A stretch of DNA of 64,000 nucleotides, from positions 54,901 through 118,900 of the forward strand of contig RBZT01000743.1 of NCBI GenBank assembly GCA_003693705.1, given 5' to 3'. The notes beneath the pieces were generated by a model, which saw only the letters and a program-made list of their open reading frames with translations, did no database searches and was not told where the DNA came from. Below are positions 24,847-36,440 of this stretch, one piece after another. The stretch is from Polymyxa betae (Eukaryota > Endomyxa > Phytomyxea > Plasmodiophorida > Plasmodiophoridae). The stretch's first letter is position 1. Every line of letters begins with the position of its first letter. Position numbers and translations under genes: made by a program.

Positions 24847-25063
24847 AAATTCCAGTTTGTTCCCTCGGAATAGTGACGCCAAACCCTCGAACAAACAGGT
24901 GTCACTATATCGAGGGATAACTCTGCATCTTGGCTCACATAGCAATATCCGATTTAGCAATGATATTTAGTAAAAAATTGGTATTAGGACAAAATTGGCA
25001 AGACAGCTCGTTAGGTGTTATTTCAACAATGATATAATCCATAAACTGGTTGGTAGAGGGAAA

Positions 25064-25911
25064 CTATGCAGGGCAGGACCTTTGGCAACGGAAAACGTTT
25101 AAGTACCAGTTGAAAGCAAATAAAAGCCCAGCTGATCTAGCTCTTGTCGCGTCCATCATCCAATCGTAAGCGTCAGCAACCGGAACTTTCAGTACTTCAA
25201 TGTGCTCACTGTAAACCCTTACTGATTTGAAAACGCTTGCAAAGTATTTTCCTTTACCTGTCAATTCCACCTCCGGGTCCGACTCGGTTTGATTCACGAA
25301 CCTGAAAACCCTTAAACCTTGTAACCACATTTGCAAGATCTTTAACGAACCTCTGCATACATTAAATGAGTTACAGCGCCGGAAATTCCAGTCGAATTAT
25401 GATAGCTTGTGATTTTACGAATTGAAGACGCATCAACATCAAAGCCAAGCTCTTCAATAATCTCCTCCCTTGCTGTTTCTGCAATGTCCAGATGTGCCTT
25501 ATCCATAATTCCAGCACATAGCTCATATGTGAAAGCATCTTCTATTGCTACCCTAGAATTACGATTATTTAGCACAAATTAGCTACCAGCAAACAAAATC
25601 CTTACGCTTTACTGGGGTTTCTCCTAATAGATGAAGCATAGACAGCAGGTCGGAACTGCTTAACGATCATGAAAGCGTCGTCTTCAGAATGATATCTGAT
25701 CGTTATAAGATTTGTGCCAATCAATTATCAATGTCAGTTACACAAGGATGGATACAGCATCGTGAACCTCAACAAAATCCCAGGTCTTTTCGACATTATC
25801 TCGAGTATCTTTAAACTTGGCTCGAAATGGTTTCACATAGGACGATGGTGCCGTTCCCAGAGGAGCCGTCGACCAATCCACAATGATACGGACGTCGTTA
25901 TCGGCCGACAT
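25064..25911 (-). CDS. NUDT14: Nudix hydrolase, NUDT14-like (UDP-sugar diphosphatase)
   Basis: Probable UDP-sugar pyrophosphatase that splits UDP-glucose-type sugars to UMP and sugar phosphate. The start MSADNDVRIIVDW at 25911 leads to SSYVKPFRAKFKD...KTWDFVEVHDAVSIL. Later exons give SEDDAFMIVKQFRPAVYA and YELCAGIMDKAHLDIAETAREEIIEELGF (Nudix box, with REEIIEELGF intact), then GISGAVTHLMYAEV and a C-terminal helix SAGLLFAFNWYLNVF. The order and the WDF...HD and VKQFRPAVYA motifs are those of NUDT14. The exon 3/4 border near 25330-25350 is unclear. The first glutamate of the generic Nudix box is also missing in animal NUDT14. Confidence 0.82.
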
Positions 25912-27133
25912 CCTTCTCCTCGTTAGGAGACGGGCAAGATAATGATATGTCCGCATCTGTATCATTATCGACAATCGACGATAATGGTTTCTGTTGCGTC
26001 ATTATTACAAGAGGGTTCTACAGACTGAATTTGTAGCAGCAGGACTTGTTGCAAATGCGATGGGTTGTGTTTTGTCGCGCAGCAAGTTAGGAAATTTATG
26101 CCGAATCGGAAAACAAAAATGCCTTCCTGTACTTCTACCAGCTGTATCGCTACATAGTGATTGCTGAAGTGTCATATGGTTTATAGTCAGCGAGAGATGA
26201 AGCCCCTGTGATTACGGTGGCATAGACATTCGCCTCAGGCTGAACAAGATGCAGGATGAATTATTGTCGCTATCGAACGCTTCCTGAGTATCACACAAAA
26301 ATGTACAGTAGCCACATAGATGAAGTCAGATTGTATCTGTCTGGAGCTCCACCTCGGCATGGTTGTCTGGTGTAATTTACTGAAGGAGCATCCTCCAAAA
26401 CGTCACATGATCCGGCAACAATTGGAGTTGCTGATCACCGAAGTTTCACTCTCACAAGGAAACCGGTTTGCTTGATTACCTATTTCTCTAAACAAACTGT
26501 TTATACACAAGGCTGATGGATGTAGTGGCCTTCAAAAAATTCCAGAAACTTTCGCCATTATCAGGCTAGCTTGATTTGTCAGACTTCGAAATTGACTGAC
26601 ATTAGCAATTGTATCGTTCCCAGATAGACCTGCTGGCAACTACAGTCAAACAGGCCTACCGGCCTACTTAGTCGTTGGAAGTCACGACTTCATTACATGG
26701 CCAAAGACGGAGATGTGTACAGTATTATGTCACCACACAGGTCATAGGGAGTGATAAGAGTGGCCTTAGTCTCATCATTGACCCTTGGTGATATGTATTG
26801 TTCATTGGGATGAGTCGTCATTTTGTTATCGGGCTGCCATTACGCTTTATACCATCTATGACTATCGCCGACCCCCGACTCATCCATATAAAGATCGAGT
26901 GCCAGGATTGCATCCACCGCTGTCACTAGCTCAGTTTGGGTACGGTCAAGGTCGCCCTCATCATCACCGAATAGAAAGTCGAGCTCGAAACTCATCTGTT
27001 TCAATCTTATATCGACATGGCATAATCGAAGAGATTCTGGCCTTCGATTTTGCTTAGTTTCTCTGATAAAGACGTTCGCGCTCGCGACAACTCCATATCT
27101 TAATCATTGCTAAAAACCTGTCCCTGGCAAGAT
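25912..27133. other. Intergenic region without a supported gene
   Basis: About 1.2 kb between NUDT14 and the P5B ATPase starts, which are divergent. One frame (26785-27057) has no recognisable domain. I see no tRNA, tandem repeat or transposon end. Confidence 0.4.
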
Positions 27134-30100
27134 ATGACATCCGTGTATCTGTTTCTGGCATTTTTTTTAACGAAGATGCAAATAGCAATTACAGCTAGCA
27201 ATGACGATGTTAGTCCTGATTGCAAAGGAATATTAGTAAATGCAGTATGTCCCGTGTTCTGTGTTGTAGATCTGTCAATGTGCTCTGCAACATCTCGTAA
27301 TTGCAGTGTTCCTGGTCTTTATCTCTGCCCTGATGGGCGATGCCGTCCTGGACAGAATTTCGGCGACGCCTGTGTATACGTCTCCAATGTGTGCAGCTGC
27401 CATGAATCCGCCCCTCTAGCTTGTGCCCGAACGATAGTCAGTGTGCCAAAATCCGTTTCCGAAGATAAGGATGCAGTGGATGCATTCTGTCTTCAGCATT
27501 ATAACACCAGCTCACCATTTGGCATTTGCTCTTCGAGTTCAAAACACAACGCGGAAATCAAGCGGGTTTTCGAAGCCATTTATTATACGCTCATCGGCCT
27601 AGGCTCATATGCTTTCTTATTCTGCGGTTGGGTTTTTTGGAGATCAGCTTTAGCAACAGGAAATGAAAACAAATCACAAGCAGGCGGCATTGTTCCGGAA
27701 AATAATACCTCCATCATCTTCAACAAGCGCTCGCGATCCAGCTCTATTATCACTAAGCTACGTCCTCAATATGGGTATCAGGATTCACTGCTGGGCAACG
27801 CGATCTTTCTTGTAGGTGTTGCAGGGACATTCGTCGTACTAGGAATTTGTGTCACTATATGTTCCTATTATTATGTCTTTATTGATCTGGATTCCCGTTT
27901 CATTGAAGAAATCCCTTTCAGAGATCTGAATGTCTCCTTTATTATAATCTGGCATATTCTTTTTGCCTGGTTTTTCTTCCTCAAAGTTGTTGGAGCTCGA
28001 TTAATGAATCTGTTTCGTATTCCAACTGCAATGCGAGATGCTACTACTGTGGATATATGGACTGATATTGACCGTCTCGATATTGTGGAAGGGAATGTGA
28101 TCGTTCGTTTTGTCCATAAGATTCGCACGTCTGTACGTGAACGTGTTGATAACTTTCTTGGACCTGGTCAATATGTTAGTGTACCTGTTCGGGTTACTCC
28201 AGCTGGCAGACGATATATTGAATTCAATTCCGAAAGGCTGACGCTGAACAATATATCTGGGCGTTGGGAACCCGTAATTTTGGACACTAACGAGATTCAT
28301 ATTTCATACGCCGAGCTATGTGAGAACGGAATGAATGGTCTGTCATCGGATGTTGCAGCTGAGAGATTGGATATTGAGGTAGTTACTTATACCGTCAGTT
28401 TTACACTGGTTTGATTCTCAGCTCTTCAGGGACCAAATTCTATTTCCATCCAAGCCAAAAGTGATTACCAAATTGTTTTCTCGGAATTCTCTCGATATCC
28501 TTATTTGTATCAATGTAGCTGTTTGGCCGTTAATTGCTACATGTCCTATTGGATAATTGCCCTAATTCACTTCTCCATTATAATAATCACTGGAGTTATC
28601 CGAGTTGTTATGGAACGGAATACACTGAGAAGAATCCAGAAAAGTCTGAGAAGATGGAAGACTACCAAGCTGAATGTCATTCGTGATGGTCGATTATTTC
28701 CTGTGAACGCCGATGAAATTGTCATTGGTGATATCGTCTCACTCGATGATGTGAAGTGTGTCCCATTCGATGGCGTCATTGTTTCCGGTACCGTCGTTGC
28801 TGATGAATCGTCCTTATCTGGAGACCCAACTACCAAAACTAAACGCTGTTTTGCTTCTTCAACAAGCTCTAATACAATATATCAAAAGGCTACCAGTGGT
28901 TCAGTACATACCATATTTGCAGGTAACAATTACTGTATGGATCTTGTCAGACTCTCTTATCCTGGTAGGCTCCACTATTCTTTTTCAGGAGAGGGATTCC
29001 GGGCGGTCGCAATGCCTTGCTGTTGTCGTAGATAAAGGTGCGAATACAGTTCAAGGCAAGCACATCAAGGCATCACTGTATCCAAAGCAAATCGCTCAGA
29101 CTTTTGAGTATGAACTGGAAGGTTAGCACCAGCGTCTGAAACGTTATAGCAAGCAACATTCTCAATTTGTTACAGTTGCGTATTGTATTTTGGTAGCCTG
29201 GTCAGCATTGGCGTTCTTTGTCACTTTAACTTCAGTCGTTATCATCAAAGCGACGCTAGATGCTTGTATGTGCTTGTACTTGATATATCATCAATGGTAA
29301 TTCTTATGGCAGGGTTCTATGGCGTTCTCACTCTCGCCAATGTCATCATACCTTTGCTTCCTACTTTTCTAAACTTTGGGCAAATCCTGTCAAGCAGAAC
29401 CCTTAGAGGAAATGGCGTTCTCGCTAATTTGCCGCAAAGGATATTGACTGCAGGAAAAGTCAAAGTATTCGCCTTTGATAAGACAGGTATTGATGAATTT
29501 CCACTTTTATTGAGTGTAATCTCGACAAAAGGTACATTAACTAACTCAACGTTTCTATTCGCTGGCGTTGTTCCTGTAATCAACGGTCTGTTCGTATCTA
29601 CCGACAGTAGAACTGGAGGTCTTCAGATCGAGGCACTCACCCAAACCATGGCCTGTGCTCATAGCCTTTCACTTCTTGACTCTGGCGAAATATCAGGGCC
29701 GGATATTGATTTAGAAATGTTTCGAAGTACTGGGTGGACTCTGGCTAAATCTGTCAATTCTTTGACCATCAAAAGTCTCGGCGAGGATAAAATATTTGAT
29801 GTCCTTCATCAAATTGGCCCCAATGAACATCGAAATCATATGTGTTCTGTTACGCGAAATCGCCAAACCGGAATCGTTTATGTCTTCCTGAAAGGCTCTC
29901 CTGAATCAATCTTATCTGTTGCATCTCGGCAATCTGTACCTTCGAATTACAAGCAAACCTGTATGCAGCATGCTCAAAGAGGATCTTATACACTCGTAAA
30001 CGTTCACTGATTAATTTTCCCTCGGTTTCTGAGTTTTCAAAGGCGCTAGCGTATCGGGTTCTTGGCCAAATGTCTGACGCGGAAATTCGAAACATGAAGT

Positions 30101-31835
30101 TTCAAGGTATTCGTGAATGTTGTAGAATGTTCATTTCATAAGTATGTCCAACATTCATTTGCAGACTTGGAAGCCGACTGCATCGTGGCGGGTGTTCTTC
30201 TGTTTCAGAATGATTTGCGCCCTGAAGCAGTTAGTGTGATGAAATCTTTGAGAGAGGCTGATGTTCGGCCCATTATCCTTACTGGAGATAATCTATTTAC
30301 AGCATGTCATGTTGCCGAACAGGTGCTTGTAGTGCTCTATCTGACTAAGTTCTTGTTGATCGTTTATAGCTGGGCTTAATGCAAGAAGATGATACAGTCA
30401 TATTTGCAGACTTGAATGATGCTGGCTATGTATCTTGGACAGATCTCAGGACTTCGCGAAATGTTTCTTCCTCTCACGTTCTTCGATGCATTGAGGGGAA
30501 CTCAAGGTATGCTTATTTCTCCAAATTTGCTGGCTTGACTTTTACTTCTAATCAGGCCAAAATGCGAATTAGCTGCATCGGGACCTGCATTTCGCATTCT
30601 GGCAGCTACAGGCGCTTTAGATCGATTTCTATTTCACTTTAGGGTATTTGCTAGGCTAAGCGCATTCGACAAGAAGAATATTATCCATTCACTGCAGAAG
30701 AAAGTTGTCGTAGGCATGTGCGGAGACGGAGCAAACGGTAGATTAAATGACATTTCCTTACGAAGATTTTATGTTGATCTCGTGTGCAGATTGCGAGGCG
30801 CTGCAAGTATAGGCTAATGACATGCTTCCAGAGATCTTACTGATCTTATGTTCAGATTGCTCATGTCGGTCTAAGTTTATGTGATGGAGAAAACCGGATT
30901 CCTTCCATATTCGAAACCATTGCACCCACAATTTCGTCCTCCGTTGATTTGATATCGATTGGAAGATCCGCTCTACTGACGAATCAGAAACTGTACAGAT
31001 TTTCGATGATTTATGGAGAGACTTTGCTCTGGGCTGGATTCATTGGCTATGCCTTAAACGCTGTAATACCTATTGTTGTGTGGGCATTTACCGATGGCCC
31101 TGTTCTATTGAGTATCGCAACTGTGATTGTTTTATCTCACCAGAATGGGGTAATCACTGAAAGGCGTCCTACAGCCAGATTGTTAGGACCAACAACCATG
31201 ATTCTTGTTATCGGAACAATCCTTATAAATATTGTCTGGCTCGTTTCAGCGATCGTGCTCTTGTATCAGCTAGACTTTTTACAGTGCGGTCAGTTCGATG
31301 GTCATGGGGTCGCGACAATTCAATGGTACAGCGTTTCTCTTTGAAAAATATCAAATTATCTAATGTCGTCGTGTCTAGGTGGAAAATCCAAGACAACGCA
31401 GAAACAGCCGTTATATCGACTGTCGTGATGTTCCAATGTATATTTAGCGGTGTTGTAATGATGATTAATTTTAATCAGAAGAACCGTTTCTACCTCAGTC
31501 GGGCTGGCATTGTGATTATTGCGTGCCTGCTTTCATTTTTGGTCGTCATGATCTTGTCAGAGCCCAATCGTCTCAGCTGCATGATGAGAATCAACTGTGG
31601 AACTCAGGATGTTATGTCTGATCAATACCAACCGGATTCTCAAGATTGGAATCGATTTTATTCACAGACTCGCTTAAACGTTCTTCCGTTCGCATTTCGC
31701 ATACAACTGATTGGATTCTGTATGACCAACGGAATCTGTATAGTCGCTTTTCATATTTTTACCAAGATAGGTCCAATTAGAAGAGCTATCAAAAAAAAAT
31801 ATCGGTCCGGAAACCAATTTCAAATGTGGTTGTGA
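27134..31835 (+). CDS. P5B-type ATPase (ATP13A2-like polyamine/cation transporter)
   Basis: P-type ATPase of the P5B group, probably lysosomal or endosomal. Motifs appear in order across many short introns: RLDIE|GPNSISI (intron 28379-28429), actuator loop DESSLSGDP, and IIPLLPTF in M4. The phosphorylation site FDKTG|TLT is split by an intron near 29487. The nucleotide domain includes VFLKGSPESI; then come ILTGDNLFTACHVAEQ and GMCGDGAN|DCEALQ|IAHVGLSL, typical of P5B, and five to six membrane segments to 31835. The N-terminus is unusual: a signal-like hydrophobic start and then about 120 residues with roughly 16 cysteines before the first main membrane segment. Total length is around 1,150 residues. 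Some exon borders (28930-29180, 30000-30120) are approximate. Confidence 0.85.
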
Positions 31836-32073
31836 AGTCATTTTCGGTTTTTCATGAGGCGCCAAATTCAATTTACTTCTTCTAGCTTATATATCGATTG
31901 CAATGAAGGCGTGACCCAGTGATGTCATATCTACTCTGGCGAATCAATGCATAAGCTACCGTAGTTTATACGTGATTTAGATAATATAGTTCAATCTTGA
32001 CATATTGATTACAAACATTTGTTTAGATGCAAAAATGGAAACTGGGGCTAAAATCAATAATTGACAGAGTAAT

Positions 32074-33916
32074 TCATAGTTGGCCACTTGCTGCAATCAA
32101 ACCTGGGATTGCTGGTGGTACCAAAGTAGGTGGAGGTGAAGTTCTACCAAATAAGATAGCGGAGGGAGGTGCTAGCTGACCAAGCCCTAGTGATCGCTGG
32201 ATTGAACTGGACGGCGCAGCTGATGGTTTTCGGGATGGCGGTGTTGAAATCGAACTTTGAGTCACCGGAACTTCAGCTGAAAGGGTTGAATACGTGCGGG
32301 AGGTCGCCATCGAGGATGACGACATCGTGCTAGGAGGGGCGACAATGGATGGTTGGGAATCACGTATAGGCAATGCAATAGCACTGACGGCTCTACTCGT
32401 TGAAGGCGTCTGGGTTACAATTGGAACAGGATGTTGTGAACCGATATCATGACCTGGCCTCTGCGCTGAGGAATGAGGATGAGGATGGTCTTGAGACGCG
32501 GGTGGTTTCGGGGTCGAAAAAGGTGATGGTGGCGGATTCACGGACGGTTGAGGTGCTGGTGAGGGGAGGGTGCATTGTGGACAGGATGAACTCGAAGGCG
32601 CCTTTTGCACGGTGCGTTCGGATGAGAGAGGATGCGGAATTGCTGGAGGAGAAACGTCGACAGCCAGATGATTAGGACGAACAGCAGATGGAAATGGAGA
32701 TGGCGTCTTCAATGATGAGACACAAGAAAGGCAAGAAGGCTGGGATGACGGATTCTTATCAGCTGAAGGAGGAGGCGCAACGGCAGCAGTCGAAGGTGCA
32801 ACGGTGGAAGGCGGAGACGATGGTCTCGGAGGCGGTACAGTAGGAGATTTCAGAGTAGACGGAGGGACGGCGGTGGCTGGAGAAGAGGTGATGGAAGCCG
32901 GTTGAACTGTTGCTTTAGATGTTGGTGGATGAAAAGCGATTGTTGGTGGAGGTGGCAATGATCTTCCTAAACAAACGTTGAGATGGGATATCCAAATTTT
33001 TCATTTAGCACCTTGATAGCAGTTTGAGCACTTACCTACTCCATTGTAACACCGCATGCCTGATTCTGAGCAGTCTGGACCACCCTGGCAGTTGGAGCAG
33101 AAGCTACTTGTAGACGACATTTCTGAAAACGATTGAGAGACCGGAGTCTCCGGAAGAGGAGGTGGAGACGCAGGCACTGGAATGTCAGGGCGTAGTGATT
33201 CTGATTCGGAATCAGTTGCAGTAGATGGTTGCACGGTCTTTTCGCAGGAGCACGACGATGAGCTCGTAAACAGAACAGAATCTGCAATACATATTAGTCG
33301 TTTACTGACACAAACGACAACCAGACAAACCTGAAGAGCCTGAAATTCCACAATTTGCACATTCTGATGATGGCGGAGGTGACGAGACGGAATCTTCATC
33401 GTTACCGGACGCCAAATCAGATCTCGTAATAAGCCCACCTGAAAGTAGTCCAGAATCATAACCATACGAGTTCAAACCCGCAGATGTGGATGTCCACAAT
33501 CCTGACTCATCATCATCATCAAAATCCAAAAGTCCACGTCGTCGACGATGTGGGTAAGTGAAGCCTGTAGACGTGTCATCGAAAGGAAAATCTGGTGAGT
33601 CGATGGAGAGCCGCGGAATCATTCTCCAGGTAAAATCTGGCAAGTCCGATATTGATAACGAAGGACTCTCATGTCCACGCTGCTGATTGAATTGATCTGG
33701 AGAGCTCGGGGGCGAGATTACATCACCTGTTTTCTCTTCGTTAAATAGGTTCGGTTGGAACGCATTACCCAGCTGGGTCGATTTAGGATGCGATATCGAT
33801 CCTGTAAGCGCTGTAACAATCAGAATCAGTTAATCAACCCGAATGACAATAATTCTCTCACGCTTCGATGTATCAAGAATCACAAGGACAAGAAAGGCCA
33901 CAAGAACCCTGGTCAT
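32074..33916 (-). CDS. Secreted proline/serine-rich protein with Cys-pair motifs
   Basis: The N-terminus MTRVLVAFLVLVILDTSK is a clear signal peptide (start 33916). Further exons give an acidic, Gly/Ser-rich part with LLDFDDDDES. Two short cysteine-pair segments follow: CANCGISGSSGLSGCRLC (about 33310-33360) and CSNCQGGPDCSESGMRC...CSNC (about 33020-33120). The last 290 codons are almost only Pro, Ser, Thr, Ala and Val (PPPPTIAFHPP, SSPPST). This suggests an extracellular matrix, cell-wall or adhesive protein with extended, possibly O-glycosylated regions. No family is recognised. It is divergent from a second secreted protein 185 bp away. Exon limits between 33000 and 33850 are inferred. Confidence 0.5.
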
Positions 33917-34101
33917 GCTAACCCACAATTGTGAAACAATGTTATATCCAACTGTACGCCTCGCTGCCTTCCATAAGTTGATCGGAATTGACGGATCGAC
34001 CAAATTCTCGGAATCGGAGAGCGCTTTTGGCTTCGAAACTCGGAGAAGCCAACCGGAGAACGTACGACCGGAATAGACACCCGCTCGAACCATATGATTT
34101 C
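33917..34101. promoter_or_regulatory. Shared divergent promoter of two secreted proteins
   Basis: Only 185 bp separate the start codons of the proline-rich (minus) and alanine/asparagine-rich (plus) secreted proteins. Both probably use this spacer as promoter. No motif stands out beyond that geometry. Confidence 0.35.
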
Positions 34102-34758
34102 ATGAGCTTTCTATCGATTGCGGTCGTAAGCTTCCTGATTGTAAGCGTCGTCGTCCATGTCGAAAGTGGGACGGCGGCTGCTGTAGCAGGCGGGAAGCAT
34201 TATGCAGTGCGTGATCATGATATGGCTCAGAAAGCGGTCGCCGCGCACCGCCATGCTAATGCAAATCGTCAAGCTAATGCAAACCGCTATGATAACGCTG
34301 CTAACAATGCTCGTGAGCAGAAAGCAAACGCAGATAGGGAACAGAGCCTTGCGGAAAAAAAGAAAGCTGTCGCCGATAAAGAGAATCGCCAACATGATTT
34401 GACTAAAGATATTCTAGCGAGCGAAGATGCAGGACTATATCGGAAGAAGCGTTTATCAGTCTTCAAAAAAGATGTTCTAGACGAGAAGCGAGCATGGCGG
34501 AAAGCGAGATTAATCGGAAACGAGCGCGAACGAGATGGCCAGAACCGGGACTACGCCGACGCCAATGAGGAGAAGAACACTTATAACAAGAATGCCAGAT
34601 CAGCAGCAGCGAAGACGTCGAATACTGACTCGCAAGGAAGTGCCGATGCTAATGCCGGCGCGAACTTGGCAGCAGGCACCAAGGGTGCGGTGTCCCATGG
34701 CTCTTCTGACTACAATCGAGGAAGCGATGCCAACTATGTCTCATCGTATGATGTGTGA
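34102..34758 (+). CDS. Secreted charged Ala/Asn/Lys-rich protein
   Basis: The start at 34102 (MSFLSIAVVSFLIVSVVVHV) gives a strong signal peptide; the longer frame from 33988 would bury it. The mature part is low complexity and strongly charged. It has ANANRQANANRYDNAANN-type near-repeats, then a lysine/glutamate-rich helix predicted as coiled coil (KKKAVADKENRQHD, KKDVLDEKRAWRKARL). A glycine/serine/asparagine tail follows. No cysteines occur in the mature region. It is likely extracellular and structural. Its function is unknown; secretion with its divergent neighbour suggests a shared role, which is inference. Confidence 0.5.
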   Translation: MSFLSIAVVSFLIVSVVVHVESGTAAAVAGGKHYAVRDHDMAQKAVAAHRHANANRQANANRYDNAANNAREQKANADREQSLAEKKKAVADKENRQHDLTKDILASEDAGLYRKKRLSVFKKDVLDEKRAWRKARLIGNERERDGQNRDYADANEEKNTYNKNARSAAAKTSNTDSQGSADANAGANLAAGTKGAVSHGSSDYNRGSDANYVSSYDV

Positions 34759-34803
34759 GAATATAATTCATACTTTGTCTCTTCAACAAATTCACTACAG
34801 TGG

Positions 34804-34857
34804 ACAATGTGGAACGGCCTCCTTATTAGTACAATATGAAGCGGCCTCCTTATTAGG
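34804..34857. repeat. Tandem duplication of 27 bp
   Basis: Two head-to-tail copies (34804-34830 and 34831-34857) share the 15-nt core CGGCCTCCTTATTAG and begin ACAAT(G/A)TG. They lie just downstream of the secreted charged protein, in or near its 3' untranslated region. Confidence 0.7.
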
Positions 34858-34998
34858 TCTTGCAGAACCGAGCCAAACCCACTCACTGTATGTAAGCAGT
34901 AGGCTTGAAAATATCTTAGATAGTTGTGGCGGGTTAAACTTGTCATGCTAGATTCTTCTAGCAAGAACGAATGACGGCGAATGGACATGTTTCGATGA

Positions 34999-35848
34999 TT
35001 ATGGAGCTGGGATGAACCCTAACTGGCGGCGAAATTCGTTTAGATCTTGGTGGAAATTCTGCTCGAAATCGACGGCGAGAAGGAATTTTGTGCTCTGATT
35101 GCATGCAATGCTCCATGGGATATACGTCGACGCCAGTGTTAGGCGGTCGCTCATCGACAACCGCAATGGTCCTGCTACCGAGGCGAAGGCGCACATCGGG
35201 AAGCCATAATGTAATAGTTCAAACCACTACAGATATTGTCAATAAGCGAATTGTCGGGAGCGATTGTTCTGGCCTTCTGTGCAAGTTCTCCAAGAACTGT
35301 AGGCGGCAAGCCGCTGAGACAATGCACAAAATCGTGTGTTTGCCGATATCTTTGGACAATATAAGCGTGGTCAGGATCGGTGATAAATCGAACCGGTGTC
35401 CTTCCTTCAGGTTCATATCCATGTGACGACATGAATTTGTAATATGCATAGCCAAATGTACTTGTTGGCATCGCTTGAAGCATTTCAAAATTGATCGTCG
35501 ATGAATTGATCTCCGGCTTTTCCTGTTTGATGTGATTAGAATTGAAAACGAACTTTGATACAAGCACCTGTTATGAATAGATAAAACATTTCGAATGAAT
35601 CATACCTTGAGAATCAGTTTTCCAGATTCGGATTTCAGCATTTTATTTTTCAACGAATCCAGAATAAAGGTCGGCGTTGTAGTTTCGGTTATATTGGCGA
35701 TCAAGTCGCCGCGATGCGTATTCAGGATGCCAAACACAGCCGACGTACCAGCTAGGAACAACTTCTGGCTAGTCGTGAGTTGGATGGGAGCAGCCGAGAC
35801 CGACGAAAGCATCCGCCGCAGCTTCATGACGCTATCAATGTGGACCAA
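34999..35848 (-). CDS. COQ4: Ubiquinone biosynthesis protein COQ4
   Basis: Mitochondrial protein of coenzyme Q synthesis. Three exons: 35606-35848, 35274-35567 and 34999-35226. The first intron (35568-35605) is only 38 nt. The N-terminus (MKLRRMLSSVSAAP) looks like a transit peptide. Motifs are LQAMPTSTFGYAYYKFM, RTPVRFITDPDHAYIVQRYRQTHDFVH, and the zinc motif HDxxH-x11-E (HDFVHCLSGLPPTVLGE) diagnostic for COQ4. The third exon gives WFELLHYGFPMC and ends LGFIPAP. The second intron (35227-35273) fits only with a GC donor and AG acceptor, since no GT is available at the conserved GELAQK-WFE junction. Confidence 0.92.
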
Positions 35849-36288
35849 ACATCATAATCTGTCTGTCAAATTCCGATAGCAGAAATCGCACGCTTTCTCA
35901 ATCTCAATAATTAATGCAATTCTGCATTTTGCTAGATCTTATACAAGAAACTAACATTGGAATTTTCTATTTCAATAAGCAACATTCTTAGTGGAGATTG
36001 AAATCAAGAAATCTTCAAGACTACGAAGGTTTTAGGTTTCGGTTGAGACAGAGGCTTGATAGGTTTCGATATAAAAAGCACGACTAGCTTTTATAGATCA
36101 TAACCGATTGGCGTTATTCTTAATGAATCAGGTTGATTAATCCTCCAACATACCAAAAATTAAAAGAGCGGGGAAATACACAAGTTGACTATGACATGGA
36201 CCTGATCGCTTCTTTGGGTTCTGTTAAGTACAATACTAATTAGACAATATTCACAAGAACACTCAAGGCCGAACTTCTGGAACGATCG
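35849..36288. other. Intergenic region
   Basis: About 440 bp of AT-rich sequence upstream of COQ4. Nothing recognised except a lone TTTTAGGTTTCGG stretch at about 36030, too degenerate to count as telomeric. Confidence 0.35.
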
Positions 36289-36440
36289 TTCAGAGTCGAG
36301 TTTGTGAAAATGCGGGACGTTCAAAATCGAGTTTGTGAAATGTGGGACGTTTAAAATTGGATTTGTGAAATGTGGGACGTTCAAAATCAAGTGTGTGACA
36401 TGTGGGACGTTCGAAATCGAATGTGTGAAAATGTGGACCA
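36289..36440. repeat. Tandem repeat, five units of about 30 bp
   Basis: Five head-to-tail units of 30-31 bp start at 36289, 36320, 36350, 36380 and 36410. Each contains a TGTGAAATGTGGGACG-like core preceded by TTCAAAATCGAG. Copies differ at several bases. The period is a multiple of three, so both strands show repetitive open frames (a Cys-Gly-Thr-Phe pattern on plus, a Asn-Val-Pro-His pattern on minus). I treat it as a minisatellite upstream of the zinc-finger gene, not as coding. Confidence 0.75.

Larger units (their letters stand above)
24423..24905. mobile_element. Short pogo-like DNA transposon remnant with terminal inverted repeats
   Basis: The left end starts GTGACACATGACACATCCTG after a TA at 24421. 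The right end, read inward from 24905, starts GTGACACCTGTTTGTTC and is followed by TA (24906-24907). The two ends share GTGACAC, then CCTGTT and TTC in the same order. A second GTGAC/GTCAC pair lies about 50 bp inside each end. A TA target-site duplication and this kind of end fit Tc1/pogo superfamily elements. A 43-codon minus-strand frame inside looks like a CENP-B-type DNA-binding start, which pogo transposases carry. At 483 bp it would be non-autonomous. Confidence 0.5.

Noticed and set aside
26785-27057. Frame upstream of the P5B gene as a gene
   Set aside because: No recognisable domain and poor coding character; likely 5' flanking sequence.
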